A stretch of DNA of 27,053 nt from positions 516,244 to 543,296 of the forward strand of contig WELA01011783.1 of assembly GCA_009602735.1 (NCBI GenBank), given 5' to 3'. The translations under genes and the position numbers were made by a program. Every line of letters starts with the position of its first letter. The stretch's first letter is position 1. The DNA comes from Mesotaenium endlicherianum (lineage: Eukaryota > Streptophyta > Zygnematophyceae > Zygnematales > Mesotaeniaceae). Below are positions 9,576-25,721 of this stretch, in pieces. The notes beneath the pieces are model-generated. The model did no database searches, was not told where the DNA came from, and saw only the letters and a list, made by a program, of their open reading frames with translations.

Positions 9576-12374
9576 CGTGATAATACATGCAGCAAGGTTG
9601 CATTTTTTTGCTGATTATCAAGCAAGCCTGAATTTGAGGAGCCTATGTTGTCTTCTTTCTTCGATGTCAAAAAAAAGTTAAAAAATCACTGGTCGGCAAG
9701 CAACTGGCCTGAATGCATGCTTGCATTAACATGCAAGCTACTGCTTCTAAAATTCTGATCATTCAGAGCGGTCCATCTGCCTGCTCCTGGAGCATGCGGA
9801 CCGCAAACTATCGAGAGCTTCACAAGATTCCTCTCAAGCAGAACAGACATTGGCACTCACGGTCCCTTCAACCTGCCACGAAAACAGAAAGACAAAAGAA
9901 AGCTGGGCAGCTGAACCAATCGAGGGAGACGCCGGGGCGTGCGCGGGCTCGGGGCCGGTGGTGGGGGGGATGGGGGGATGTGGGNAAGCGGCGGCTCTTA
10001 GCTTACTAAGAGTTAAGATGTAACGGCTGCATAGGGTGCATCCTCTTAGAGTCAGTTGCGTGGAGAATTAGATGTTGTATTTCGGCCTTGTTAGGCAGCT
10101 CATATTGCACTTTATCAACAGCATGTTCTAAGGGCCTGCCCAAATAGCAGAGGCTGTCTGTCCTCGGTAGAATGAGCTAGAATCATATGAGAGCTGCAGC
10201 TCTTGGATGGAAACGTGATGGGTTGATAAGTCCTCAAGTCCAGGCGCCCACGCATGCTTAGAGAAGTATTATTCTTCGAGATTTACTTGAATGTACAACT
10301 TGAGAGAGCGCAGCAAAGATGGGGAAGATTGAAGTATTTATAGTATGTGAGCTGTGAGCTCCATAAAGAGCGATCCTCCAGAGCTCGCGAGCAGTGTCTA
10401 CTTGCTATCAACGTATATGTTTTTAAAGGTCCAAGTTTGTGTTCAAAGTAGTCTGCATGCACATTCTGTGTGCCCCAGCTGCCAATTGTCGACACACCTC
10501 AAACTGTGTGATCATACATTTGGGAGATTTCCGACATTGGTCTTGCACACCTGAAAGCACTGGAGGTAAAGAAGAAAGGACTGACGGGGTTTTCAAAAAA
10601 CACATATACACCAGCAAGTTGTATGACTTAACCTCTAATGAATAGGCCGGTTCTGACGTTGCTAGAAAACAAGCCGGTTATGACAAAGAGTTGAAAGCTT
10701 GTCCCAGCAATTTCTCTGCCGCAACCAAGAAGTTGGGAACATATTCACCTTCTTTATATGCATGTCCTCAAATGTTCCCAACAAAAAAAAAAGATACGCT
10801 GCTCCTTCCTGCTTGTTTCTGTTGGCCCAGACGCATGCCTGATGGACGATGGTAGACGATATGCGCCAGGTGTACATTCATTGTTAGCGGTCTCCTAACC
10901 ACATGCGACATTCAAAGCGACGCAACAAAACTCAAAGTGGGCAGCACTCCCTGCAGCTGACAAGATCCAAAAAGTGCACGACTGACTGGCTGTTCTCCAG
11001 AGAGGAGGCCAAGCTGGCCCTTGGCTCGCACGCATCGCCCGCGCTCCCAATCGTTGCGTACACGCTGGGCGCTGCATACTCCACAAAGCTTTGGCCCCCA
11101 GACTGGCGGCATGCATGCATGCATGCAGGCACGCGAGCTGCAAATGCAGATCATCAGGGTCTGAGAGATAACGACTGCCAGCAGTGCGGGGCAGCAACAA
11201 CCAGGTGCTCGCACAGCCGCTCTCTGCCTACATACACAAGGAGCCCCAGAGCTCCAGAGCCCCAAAGCCCTCTTCAGGCTTCCCTCCGGATTACCTTCAC
11301 ACCACTTGGCAACGAACCCCGTTCACACTTCCACAACGACCAAGTGCACATTACAACTATTCTAGTCTTACATTCGGGCCTCCTGTGCTCGATCTTACGA
11401 CACGTAGGCAGAGAGGCGCACGCACGGTTGCCGGTGTCTGTGCCAATCGTGCCCTGGCCATGGCTCTCTGTTACTCTCAAACTTCTACGGTCTTCTCCGG
11501 TCCTTGCTGCAGTCTTCTTGCGCAGAGCAGCCACACGTGTCATCCTCAGCTGCTGCTGCCGCCTGCCGCTGCTCCTGTGCTGCGCCACATTCTTGGACGC
11601 CAGCCCCTCATGCCCGCGTCAGCTTCCTGACAGCCGCCAATGCGCCGGCGGACACGGGGAAGCTGCTGGGCTGTACAGCGCAAGGGAACAACACGCACAC
11701 GCGCGCCTCTTGATCAGAACTTCGCTTCTCTGCTTACATCCTACTCTCTAAATTGAAGGCATGCACGGGCTCCCTCCCCTAAGGGAGGACGGGGAGAAAG
11801 GAATGAATGCAAGGGGGGAGTGGGCAAAAGGTAGCACGGGGAAAGGTGAGTCTTATACATCAAAGAGAGAGTACAATAGAAAGTGGGGGCCGAGAGGGGA
11901 GGGGAGGATTGGCGAGACGGGAGCAGGCATGTGTGGCAAACCAGGCTGAGGAACGAAGGGCGCGTTCTCACCACGCATCCTGCAGCAGCTGACCCCGCGT
12001 CTTCCGATATGGGAGCCGAGCTGTACGCTTAAGGTGCCAGGCGGCAAGCGTCACGCGCTCTCGCTGCTTGCAACTCTTGATTGGCGCAGCCTCTGGGGAC
12101 GAGGCACGACAGCGGTACGACACCTGTCCTCCTCACGGTCCTGGCGCCCTTCCCCGCCGTCTGTTTCCCACTCTTGACCTGCGTGAGAGTGTGAGCATGT
12201 CATATGTTAACAGAACGCGAGTGGTTCGAGGCACTGACCAGAAGCACCATCAGATGTTTAAGTGAGAGAATCACAGCGAAGGGCGAGACAGGTAGGAGCG
12301 CTGCAGGCCATCGAGAGCAAGAGAGAGGGAGCTCCTGCAGAGGCACACGTGCACTGGCCTGCTATAGAAAAAGT

Positions 12375-12462
<88 letters not shown>

Positions 12463-12539
12463 AGGCTTGCCTTTTCCGCCTCCCCACTATCTTTCACTTC
12501 TCAAGCAACTTCCTCCTGTCGGATGTGGTGAGCTGGCAG
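9576..12539 (+). other. Region lacking the expected poly(A) polymerase core exons
   Basis: If 9162-9575 and 12540-15946 are one gene, exons for the nucleotidyltransferase domain (GS...TG...SD.D pattern, second Asp strand, and central domain) should lie here. Scanning all plus-strand frames found none. Several open frames exist (for example 10903-11751 and 12204-12959), but they lack family motifs and overlap repeats. An ambiguous base (N) sits at 9985 after a G-rich run. The middle carries a CATG run near 11108-11126. Confidence 0.5.
12373..12461. repeat. Compound (GT)n(GA)n microsatellite
   Basis: About 13 GT dinucleotides pass directly into about 31 GA dinucleotides on the plus strand, without interruption. 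It lies about 80 bases before the first recognisable TRF4-like C-terminal exon and just upstream of its pyrimidine-rich acceptor region. Confidence 0.97.
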
Positions 12540-14435
12540 GTGCTGGGCCCGCGGGAGGTGGACCTGGGCCGTCTGCTGCTGGCCTTCTGCGCGTACTACG
12601 GCAGCAGCAGCCACGGCAAGGGCAAGCGCAAGCGCGGGGCATGCACGGGGCACGACTACAAGACGGACGTGGTCACTGTCACGGGCGTGCGCGGGACCAA
12701 GGAGGAGCGCGGCTGGAATTACGCTTCCAACCCCGAGCTTCTGTCCGTTGAGGATCCGCAGGTGCGTGCGTGCCTGCGTGCGTACGTGTGCGGGCGTGCC
12801 TGTCTGCGTGCCTGCGTGTGCCTGCGTGCGTGTCTGGGTGCATGTGTGGGTGCGCATGTGCATGTGCGCGTGCGTATGTATGTGTTTCCGAGCAAGCGTG
12901 CATGCGTGCGAGGGTGGAGGCGTGCGTGGAGGGACTCCTGCGCGCTTGCATGCGGATGACTTTTACGCGTTTCCTGTGTGAGGAAAGTCCCGTATGCCCT
13001 GGGTGTGTATGCCCATGTATGTGTGCGTGTGCGTGTGCGTGCGTCTGCATTCGTGGGTTTTCTTGTGCGCAATTGCGGCCGGGAGGGCACTCTGTCTGCG
13101 TGTGCTTGTGCGCCCACTTGTGTGCGTTCTTGCGCGTTTGATTGTCAGACGTGTGCGTGCTTGTGGGCACGCGTGTGGTGTACGAGTGCGTGCTTTGCCC
13201 GCCAGCGCACAGTTTCGCCCTTGTGTGCATCCCGTTTCGTGCCTATCCCTGTCTGTCTGTGTGTACCACGCGTACACTGAGCTGCGCATGTGCGCGGACG
13301 TGCATGTGCGCGCGCTTGAGCGCGTGCGGGCGTGTGGGCGTGGGGGGGTGCGCAGGCCCCCAATAACGACATAGGCAAGGGCTCATACCGCATGCTCGAA
13401 GTGCGCGAGGTGCTGCGCAACGTGCGCGCTGGGCTGGAGGGGAGGCTGTGGACACCTGGCACGCTGGGGGCGGTGTTGGACCTGAAGCGCACGCGCGCTG
13501 ACATCGGCACCTCCTCCAAGCCGCCGCCCTCCGCCAACGCCGCCCGCACAAAGCACGAGCGGCATCACCTGCGGCTGAGTCGGGACCACAGTCTGCGGCA
13601 GGCGGCGCTTAAGCAGCTTAAGAGGGCGCACGCCGCGGGACCAAGTGGCGTCCAACCGCAGTTCCGCCGGGAGAGAGACAAGAAAGGAGCTCTGATCCCG
13701 CTGACGAAGAAGCAGAGGAAGGCGATAAGTGATTGGAAGGCGGCGGTGAATAAAGAGAAGATGGCGCAGGTAGAGGCGCAGAAGCTGGCAGGCATGGAGC
13801 CGGAGGAGAGGGAGGAGTATGAGAAGCGGAAGCAGGAGGCGCAGAGGAGGGCAGAGAAGAGGAAGCAGGCGAAGGAGGAGAAGGCGGAGGAGAAGAGGGA
13901 GAACAAGAAGCGGAAGAGGGAGGAGGAGTCGGCAGCAAAGAGGGCCAAGGAGAGGGAGGAGAGGGGTGAGGCGGACGGCCTGGAGCAGGACTGCCCGGGC
14001 CAGAGGAAGGAGGAGCCGGCCCAGCCCGCGCGTTCCACGAAGAAGAAGAGAAAGGGAGAGCAGCGCAAGGCGGCGAGCCAGGAGAGGCGGGCGGCAGTTG
14101 CCCTCGCGCACACGCAGCGGGCGGCGGAGGAGGTGCAGGCGGCCTCGCGCGCTCTGGGGCTCAGCGAGGGCGAGCAGGCGCTGCTGCTGGAGAGCAAAGC
14201 CGCCCGCACGAAGGCGCTCAAGCTGGCGGCTGGGATGATGGCACGTGGCAGCGTGGGCGCGATAATGGTGGACCCCAACGTGCCGCTCATGCTGCAGGTG
14301 GACAGGCTTGCTCGCACCCGTGTGTGTGTATGCATAAGTGCATGTGTCTCTGTCTGTGCATGTCTATGTGTCCTGTCTGCGGGCTCGCGCCTGTGCGAGC
14401 ACGTGCATGAGGTATGTGTGTGCACGCACGCGTGC

Positions 14436-14467
<32 letters not shown>

Positions 14468-15946
14468 CCGTTGTGTGCATATGTGTGTGCATGCGTGCCT
14501 GTGTGTGTGCATTCATGCGCGCACGCGTGCGTGTATGTACATCTGTCTTTTGTGTATGTGTGAGCATGCGTGTGGCACGCACTGGCGCAAGGACGTGCGT
14601 GTGGATGTGCACGGCGGTGCAAGTGCTAGTGCATGCATGGGCCTTGGGGTACGTCATTGGGAGCGCATGCACATTGGGCTCAGGAACTTAAGCCCAGAGC
14701 CCTCACATCTTTCTAAAGAAAGCCACACTGGTGTCAGGTCGGCTCCCCTTCTTCTTTCTAGCTGGTTTCTGATTGTTGACTGCAAGGCTTTGCCCTCACT
14801 CTACTGTGTTTGTATGTGTGCGTTTGTGCGTTCCTGTGCGTGGTGCATATGTGCGTGCGTGTCCGTGTGCTTGCATGCGTGCGTCCCCCCGGGGTGGGCT
14901 GGGTTGTGAGTTCTGGGGCGCAGCAAAAGGTAGCAGAAGAGAGGAGGAGCGGGGGGGGAACCTTCAGGGCAGGTTTCTATTTTGCGGACGTGGACGGGCA
15001 CAGGGACAATTTGCCTGGATCCAGCCACCATGGCCATAAGGCTGGCTCCTCAGCGGGTATCGGTGCCTTCCCCTGGGAAGGAGCACAGCCTCTCTCCTCC
15101 CTAGCAGGGCCAGGTGCAGGAGCAGGAGCAGGAGCAGGAGTGGGCGGCCCGCACAGCTCGGCTGCAAAGAAGCAGGAGTGGCAGTCCTTCTGGAGACTGA
15201 TCGGACGGAGCAGCAGCGGCGGGAGTGGTTATCCGCCAGCAGGTCCGGCTGCGCTGCATGACCACCATCACACCCATGGGGTGCGTCTCCCTTCCTCCCT
15301 CCGCTCTTCTCTTCAGCCCTCTTCCCGCCTCCCTCTCTCCCCCCTGCCTTCTTTCCTCCTTCTCTCCTCCCTGCCCGCTTGTATCAAGGCTCCTGCGGAT
15401 GAAGCCAGGAGCAGGGTGCAGCACGCGACAACCTGAAGGAAAGGGCTCATATCTCAGTAACTGCCTTGCTCTTGTTGATGCCCTGTGCAGCATCAGCATC
15501 AGCATCGCCGTCAGCAGCAGCAGCAGCAACAGCAACATCAACAGCAGCAACACCAGCAATGGCGACACAACACGCCGAGCTGGCTGCAATATTCGAATCA
15601 AGCGGGACAAGCCCCCCCTCCTCCTCCTCCTTTTTCCCCGTCACTTCCACCCTCTTGGCAGGGGCAGTACCATCCGCACGAACAACTTGGAAGCAATGGT
15701 TACCACCAGCCAGAGCATGAGGCACAGCAGCGACTGAAAAGGGCAAGGTGGGAGGAGGTCCCTCACCACATAAGGTTTGGCTCTCCAGTGACAGGGGCGG
15801 CGGCAGCTGGGGGGGCGCATGCGCATCATGATGCACGGTTTCCGAAAGCCGAGGGGACGCCGAGACATCGGCGCTGGTTGGCTCCGAGTGCTGCTGGCTC
15901 CCCTGCTCCAATTTGTGAAAGTGCCATGTGGCAAGCTCAGCAATGA
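12540..15946 (+). CDS. TRF4/PAPD5-like non-canonical poly(A) polymerase, C-terminal exons
   Basis: Exons are about 12540-12761, 13356-14297, 14924-15280 and 15491-15946. All junctions are phase 0 and the total is about 658 residues. The start contains VDLGRLLLAFCAYYG, then after a long insert LLSVEDPQAPNNDIGKGSY and MLEVREVL. These correspond to the PAP-associated domain signature of TRF4/PAPD5/PAPD7 (LG.LL..F...YG; IEDP..P.ND.G..SY...V...F). Family members oligoadenylate aberrant nuclear RNAs as part of TRAMP-type complexes and hand them to the exosome. The rest is a long tail. Residues from about 13700 to 14100 are Lys/Glu/Arg-rich and probably a basic coiled coil, followed by Gly/Ser-rich and then Gln-, Pro- and His-rich sequence, ending at TGA. 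The catalytic core is not found upstream, so this may be a truncated or mis-assembled gene. The first acceptor (12539) is the least certain border. Confidence 0.8.
12762..13355 (+). repeat. GTGCGT/GTGT-rich intron of the TRF4-like gene
   Basis: The intron starts exactly at the donor with GTGCGTGCGTGC and stays composed of GTGC, GTGT and CGTG words over almost its whole 594 bp. It ends GGGGTGCGCAG. The alternating purine-pyrimidine content is strand-biased to G and T on the sense strand. Confidence 0.85.
14298..14923 (+). repeat. GT-rich intron of the TRF4-like gene with (GT)13
   Basis: The intron between exons ending at 14297 and starting at 14924 is again dominated by GTGT, GTGC and CATG words, with a perfect GT run at 14442-14467. 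A short non-repetitive stretch (about 14680-14800) interrupts it. Confidence 0.85.
15492..15565 (+). repeat. CAG/CAA/CAT repeat coding for a Gln/His tract
   Basis: Start of the last TRF4-like exon: CAT-CAG pairs followed by CAG and CAA codons, interrupted by CAT and CGC. It encodes a run of about 20 Gln with His and Arg. Mixed codons make it less prone to slippage than a pure CAG run. Confidence 0.85.
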
Positions 15947-17387
15947 GCGGTTGCTTGTCAGCGAGGGATAAGAGCAAGGGCGGCAAGGGACAGGGAACAA
16001 CCCCTGTGCAGGAATGTGTTTTGCCTGGAAGGCTCTGTCATGCAGGCCACTGAAGGGTCATAATGGCAAAATGGTCCCAGCTGAAAGAGGGTGTTTGTTT
16101 TCCTCTGAAATGTGTTAGGGGGAGCCACCGATATTAGATCTTCTTTATTTCTTTGAGAAAACTTTTGTACATTGATTTTGTGAACAACGAGTCTAGGAGC
16201 GCTTTAAAGTCCGCTCTCATGCGCTCGGCATTCTTGCTTACAGGGCAACATCGTTGAGGTCACCTGCTAGACTATATTTTGTTACTTGACATTGTCGTGG
16301 TAGTGCTCCTTCTATGGCAATAGTGGTCTTTAGTAGTTCAGTGATGCAGGGTAGCTCTAGCTGCGGTAATGGCACCCTAGGAGGTTTCCCAGTGTTGCCG
16401 GTACATACAGAAGAAGAACATCTGTAGTCAGAGTAAACCCTCGATATTATATTACTTGTGTTGCAGATTTACATTGTAACATTTTAGCTACATACTCGGT
16501 GAAGGAACTCCATCATTTGATTGCATACAAGATACGCAGTAGTATATAAGTCGTCAGTTTGATAATGAATCTCAAACAGGTATCGATTCCACAATCATTC
16601 ACAAATCGTACTTGGTCTGATGGTAGTACTTGTAGTGAGAATCATTTGTGCATTATCATTTGTGCCTGCGAAAGACGAGCTTCTCATGTCAGATCCTTTC
16701 AATCTGGGAAGGCGAGATTAGTCTGTATTCAAGCAATACACTCTTGGCACTTTCGAAGCAAGTAGTGAATTTGCAGACATCCTGTCTAGACAAGATTAAC
16801 TCTGGAAGACCAGTTAGACAAGCTTCACGACGAGCAAAGTGGATATTTGGTCCTCACTTGCTCTTCAAAACCCAGAATGCGGGCATTGATTAAAACTCCC
16901 GTATCTTTTGAAAGCATTGGGCAACACAAGGTAGCGCATGCTTTAATTACTGCCCACACCCAACCTAAATATACCCCAGCTAATCGACCACCCATGTATC
17001 AGGATCTGCATTTGGCTTTTCCTTAACTGGAACTGTACGTGGCTCTCTTTCTCTTCCAATGATGTGGAAGTCTCTTGATCAAGGACTCCAACAGGTAGAG
17101 GCTTTATCAAATGTGAGTGTTTGGACAAGTTGATGAAGTACGAGACACCTTCCATCATCCAGTTACTGGTGCTTCTAAGACCCTCTATGACAAAGATGTT
17201 AACAAAGCACAGATACACAATTCGAAGAAGCACAGCCAAGACATTTACAAACCCTGCACCACACGATAAGTTGCTCCTTGACCAAACGACCTCATATTTA
17301 CTCAGTATGTGAATAAATTGAACAACTGCCCACAATCATTGATTGAATATGAAGAGTTTGTACATGCGGTAAGCCAAGCCATATCCT
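15947..17387. other. Tail-to-tail spacer between TRF4-like and ubiquitin-L40 genes
   Basis: AT-rich, with no recognised coding exon. It contains a TGTAA at 16475-16479 (plus), about 530 bases after the TRF4-like stop, and one at 17249-17245 (minus), about 140 bases after the L40 stop. These are the likely poly(A) signals of the two converging genes. An open minus-strand frame at 16943-17335 falls in the L40 3' region and looks accidental. Confidence 0.5.
17245..17249 (-). terminator. TGTAA poly(A) signal of ubiquitin-L40 gene
   Basis: TGTAA on the minus strand, about 140 bases beyond the stop codon at 17390-17388, a typical chlorophyte spacing for a 3' UTR. Confidence 0.5.
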
Positions 17388-19292
<1,905 letters not shown>

Positions 19293-19339
19293 CTGTTAGA
19301 CCTGCTGAGTAAATTGCAGCCAAGAGAGAAATCTAGTAG

Positions 19340-19348
19340 TTAGGGTTT
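19340..19348 (-). promoter_or_regulatory. Telo-box upstream of ubiquitin-L40
   Basis: AAACCCTAA read on the minus strand, in the same orientation as the gene, 152 bases before its ATG and just upstream of the likely untranslated first exon. It is the same nonamer as upstream of RPS17. Confidence 0.6.
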
Positions 19349-20221
19349 GCGGCCATATAGCGAGTTCCAAATTACGAGAGACGGTCCCCGCGATCCCTCC
19401 GCCCTCGTCCCTCTTCATGTCCCAGACTGTCCCGGACGATCCATTTGCGTTCGCTGCCCGACGCCCAATGAAATGTATAAATAGTATTATACGCGTGAAA
19501 GTATACAACAATCCGACACGAATAGTGGGGTTATTGAAAGCCCTGTGTGCGTTTTTGTCACTGCATGCGAAATTTGTCACTGCCGCCTTTTAGATGGCAA
19601 GGTTCGTTAGTGCTGGCGGAAAATAAAGTTACGATCAACTTCATTCAAGGTTATTGCATGTCGATCGAGCCATGCGTCATGACATACAAAAGTGCCATGT
19701 TAGCACCATGGTCACTCGATTCATCTGTGGCGCCCTGTCGCCAAAGGCTTTCAGGCCATCTTTGCATCTTGCCAGGGAAACGAGCTCGTGTATGTTTGTG
19801 TAATCGTAGTGCGGTCCAGAAAGGAAGCCGCAGGCAACTACATACATGATTACTTGCTATTGACTTGGAGGAGAACAGACCACATACCTTTTCAGCGTCT
19901 GGTAATAGATATGAAAGTTGTTCCTGAAGAGTCTGTGAGCGACAGCTGATTTGAGGATGTTTTGTTCTCTTGCTCGTGACTCGGCAAACAACCAACAGAA
20001 GATGACTAGGGCAAGTCAAATGTCTACACCGGATTTAACCCTGCCGCTAAGCTCCAGATGTCTCATGTGTGCTTATTATTTATGCCAAACTGTTGGAACA
20101 TCTGAATGTGGGTGCTCTAGTTACCAAAAGACTGGGCGAGGATGTAGGAATTTGGACAGGAACATCCGATTTGTAAAATTTGAAGAATGCTTTCTTCTAA
20201 AACCGCAACTGAACTGACTCA

Positions 20222-20300
20222 GTGGCGTGGTATAGTGATTAGGATGGTCCTCAACGGCTTACATTTAGAAAACCAGGTGTCACTGCGGGCCTGGTCGTTG
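20222..20300 (+). repeat. tRNA-like segment, possible SINE head
   Basis: TGGTATAGTGATTAGGAT at 20228-20245 closely resembles the D-arm/A-box of eukaryotic tRNA-Glu/Asp. About 25 bases later ACCAGG (20272-20277) and CCTGGT (20290-20295) form a 6-bp stem around GTGTCACTGC, a degraded B-box/T-arm. No complete cloverleaf or acceptor stem can be drawn. This favours a tRNA-derived SINE or decayed tRNA over a working gene. A TTGTTGTTAT run follows, as SINE tails often show. Confidence 0.35.
20259..20263 (-). terminator. Possible TGTAA poly(A) signal of the ankyrin-like exon
   Basis: TGTAA on the minus strand, about 175 bases beyond the TGA at 20436. It overlaps the tRNA-like segment, so its use is uncertain. 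Confidence 0.25.
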
Positions 20301-20435
20301 TTGTTATCTGTACTTGAAGAACCAGGGGAACACATTCAAAAGAGAGCCAGAGCAATTTAGAAGGGTGCAGATGAAGTGCAGTCAAGTGCAGCCGGCAGGG
20401 AAATGACTACATAGTGGACGCACTTCACTAATGAG

Positions 20436-20600
20436 TCATGGGCTTGTTTTGGGGTGAATCATATGCAGAATACTTCGTGTTGCACCAGTTCTGGTGTTCA
20501 ATAAAATCTCAACCACATCAGTACAAGCTGAAGACCCCTCAGATGCCAAATGCCGTAAGCCGGGCAGCAATTCGTGTCCTTTATGATCTATAGCTTGAAA
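20436..20600 (-). CDS. Possible last exon of an ankyrin-repeat-like gene
   Basis: After an acceptor-like GTGCACTTCAG at 20611-20601, the minus strand stays open for 54 codons to TGA. It reads AIDHKGHELLPGLRHLASEG, then CTDVVEILLNTRTGA. The spacing of D..G..L..L..LA..G, VVEILL and a trailing GA is that of one ankyrin repeat, a protein-binding module. No upstream exon was recognised with confidence. A frame around 20730-20935 reading VYPDICSENTKPNLSAAKQA is a weak candidate. Single-repeat evidence is thin and the frame could be accidental. Confidence 0.3.
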   Translation of the reverse strand, partial: FQAIDHKGHELLPGLRHLASEGSSACTDVVEILLNTRTGATRSILHMIHPKTSP

Positions 20601-21755
20601 CTGAAGTGCACCAAAAATCAGTGCTCCGCAGACTTTCATACAGAGTGGACAATCAAACGGACGAGTATGCATCGTACATGTGTGCAGGTGGAGAAAACTC
20701 AATGGAAGACTTTCTCAGGCTAGTGGTAGCCTCACTAGTAAAATGCGCATCAAGAAGACGGCAGCTACTGCGAACGAGCATGCCCATGTAACCCCCATGT
20801 AGTATTGAAGTCTCGTAATGAAGACAATGGCTTGCTTGGCTGCACTCAGATTGGGTTTGGTGTTCTCGGAGCAGATATCTGGGTACACACCCGATAAAGC
20901 CCACATGTCGAGCTGAGACATTAAGAAGCAATTTAAAGCAGCCCATAAGCATCACACATGGCGTGTCGTACAACCATCACCTGACCCCCACAGGTTACTG
21001 GGCATCTAGAAACAAACCACAAACAGGCCAGTAGCTCCCAACATACATAACAATTTGCTGGTAGATGCGTCATTTTCTCCAGAAAGCTATACGAACTCAG
21101 AGCACATTTATCGCCTGCAACTTCTAGAACAAGGCAAAATAATAATGAAACAACTGAGCACACAGACTAGAATCATCTAGAACCAACTCCCCTCTACAGA
21201 CCTATCTACACCGCTCACAGATACTAAGGAAAGCCTGAGTAACCTACTTACGGCTAAACACTAATCACACTAAGGTTTGGGCCAAAAGACACTAATTTGG
21301 CCCGTCGAACGCCTGGCCTGCAGAGCACGCCTGGTTAACTTCATCACACCCCCCGCATCACATTCATCTATTGCCCCCACTGATCATAGAGGGGGAAACT
21401 GCCACTCAGGACTGCTGCCTGCTAGCGCTTAGCGCAAATCTCAGCCGTGAACACTCCCAACCTGAAGGCCAGGTGTGTTCCCAAGTGCGTTGACAATGAA
21501 CTAGTGTGAAGTCTTCTAAATCATCTGTCTCCTCCTTATCGCCATTCATATCTGCCTTATTTCAAAAGTACCTGGGCGAGTGGGCACGTCGCCAACTGTC
21601 CTTGTCAGCATGTCCATTAAACTTCAGCAGCAGCAGCAGCGGCTCCTGAGGCCATGCTCTTCAAAGGGCCGCTCGCTGCACCAAAAAGGACCCGAGGAAA
21701 AGACACCTAGCCGCCCACCTCAACCAGCCCAGCTGCCAGCCAGCACTTCCACGTC
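20601..21755. other. Spacer with no firm gene
   Basis: Lies beyond the stop codon of the At4g15545-like gene. Several short open frames occur on both strands without family motifs. A short (CAG)4 occurs near 21625. Any upstream exons of the ankyrin-like candidate would have to be here. Confidence 0.4.

Positions 21756-25721
<3,966 letters not shown>

Larger units (their letters stand above)
19349..20435. other. Upstream flank of ubiquitin-L40, no gene recognised
   Basis: A TATAAATA word occurs on the plus strand near 19475-19490 with no recognised gene behind it. A minus-strand frame ending at a good donor (AAAAG-GTATGTGG, near 19885) exists, but its product is not recognisable. A tRNA-like segment lies at 20222-20300. 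Confidence 0.4.

Noticed and set aside
9985..9985. The N at 9985 taken as proof of an assembly gap
   Set aside because: A single N after a G-rich run can equally be one ambiguous base call, as at 24199. It is only a hint.
10903..11751. Plus-strand open frame of 282 codons tested as missing TRF4 core
   Set aside because: It has no GS...SD.D nucleotidyltransferase pattern, and the composition is irregular. Other frames and the minus strand are equally open.
12679..13289. Minus-strand frames made of His-Thr and Ala-Arg repeats
   Set aside because: Direct translation of the GTGC/GTGT intron repeat; not protein-like.
13383..14512. Long minus-strand frames rich in Leu, Ser or Pro
   Set aside because: They are the antisense of the Lys/Glu/Arg-rich TRF4-like tail, where GAG/AAG codons read as CTC/CTT. 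No family motif is present.
16943..17335. 130-codon minus-strand frame with hydrophobic stretches
   Set aside because: It starts 53 bases beyond the ubiquitin-L40 stop, in that gene's AT-rich 3' region, and contains the likely poly(A) signal. No recognisable family.
19547..19849. Plus-strand frame preceded by a TATAAATA word
   Set aside because: The translation shows no family pattern or splice structure. The TATA-like word alone is not evidence for a gene.
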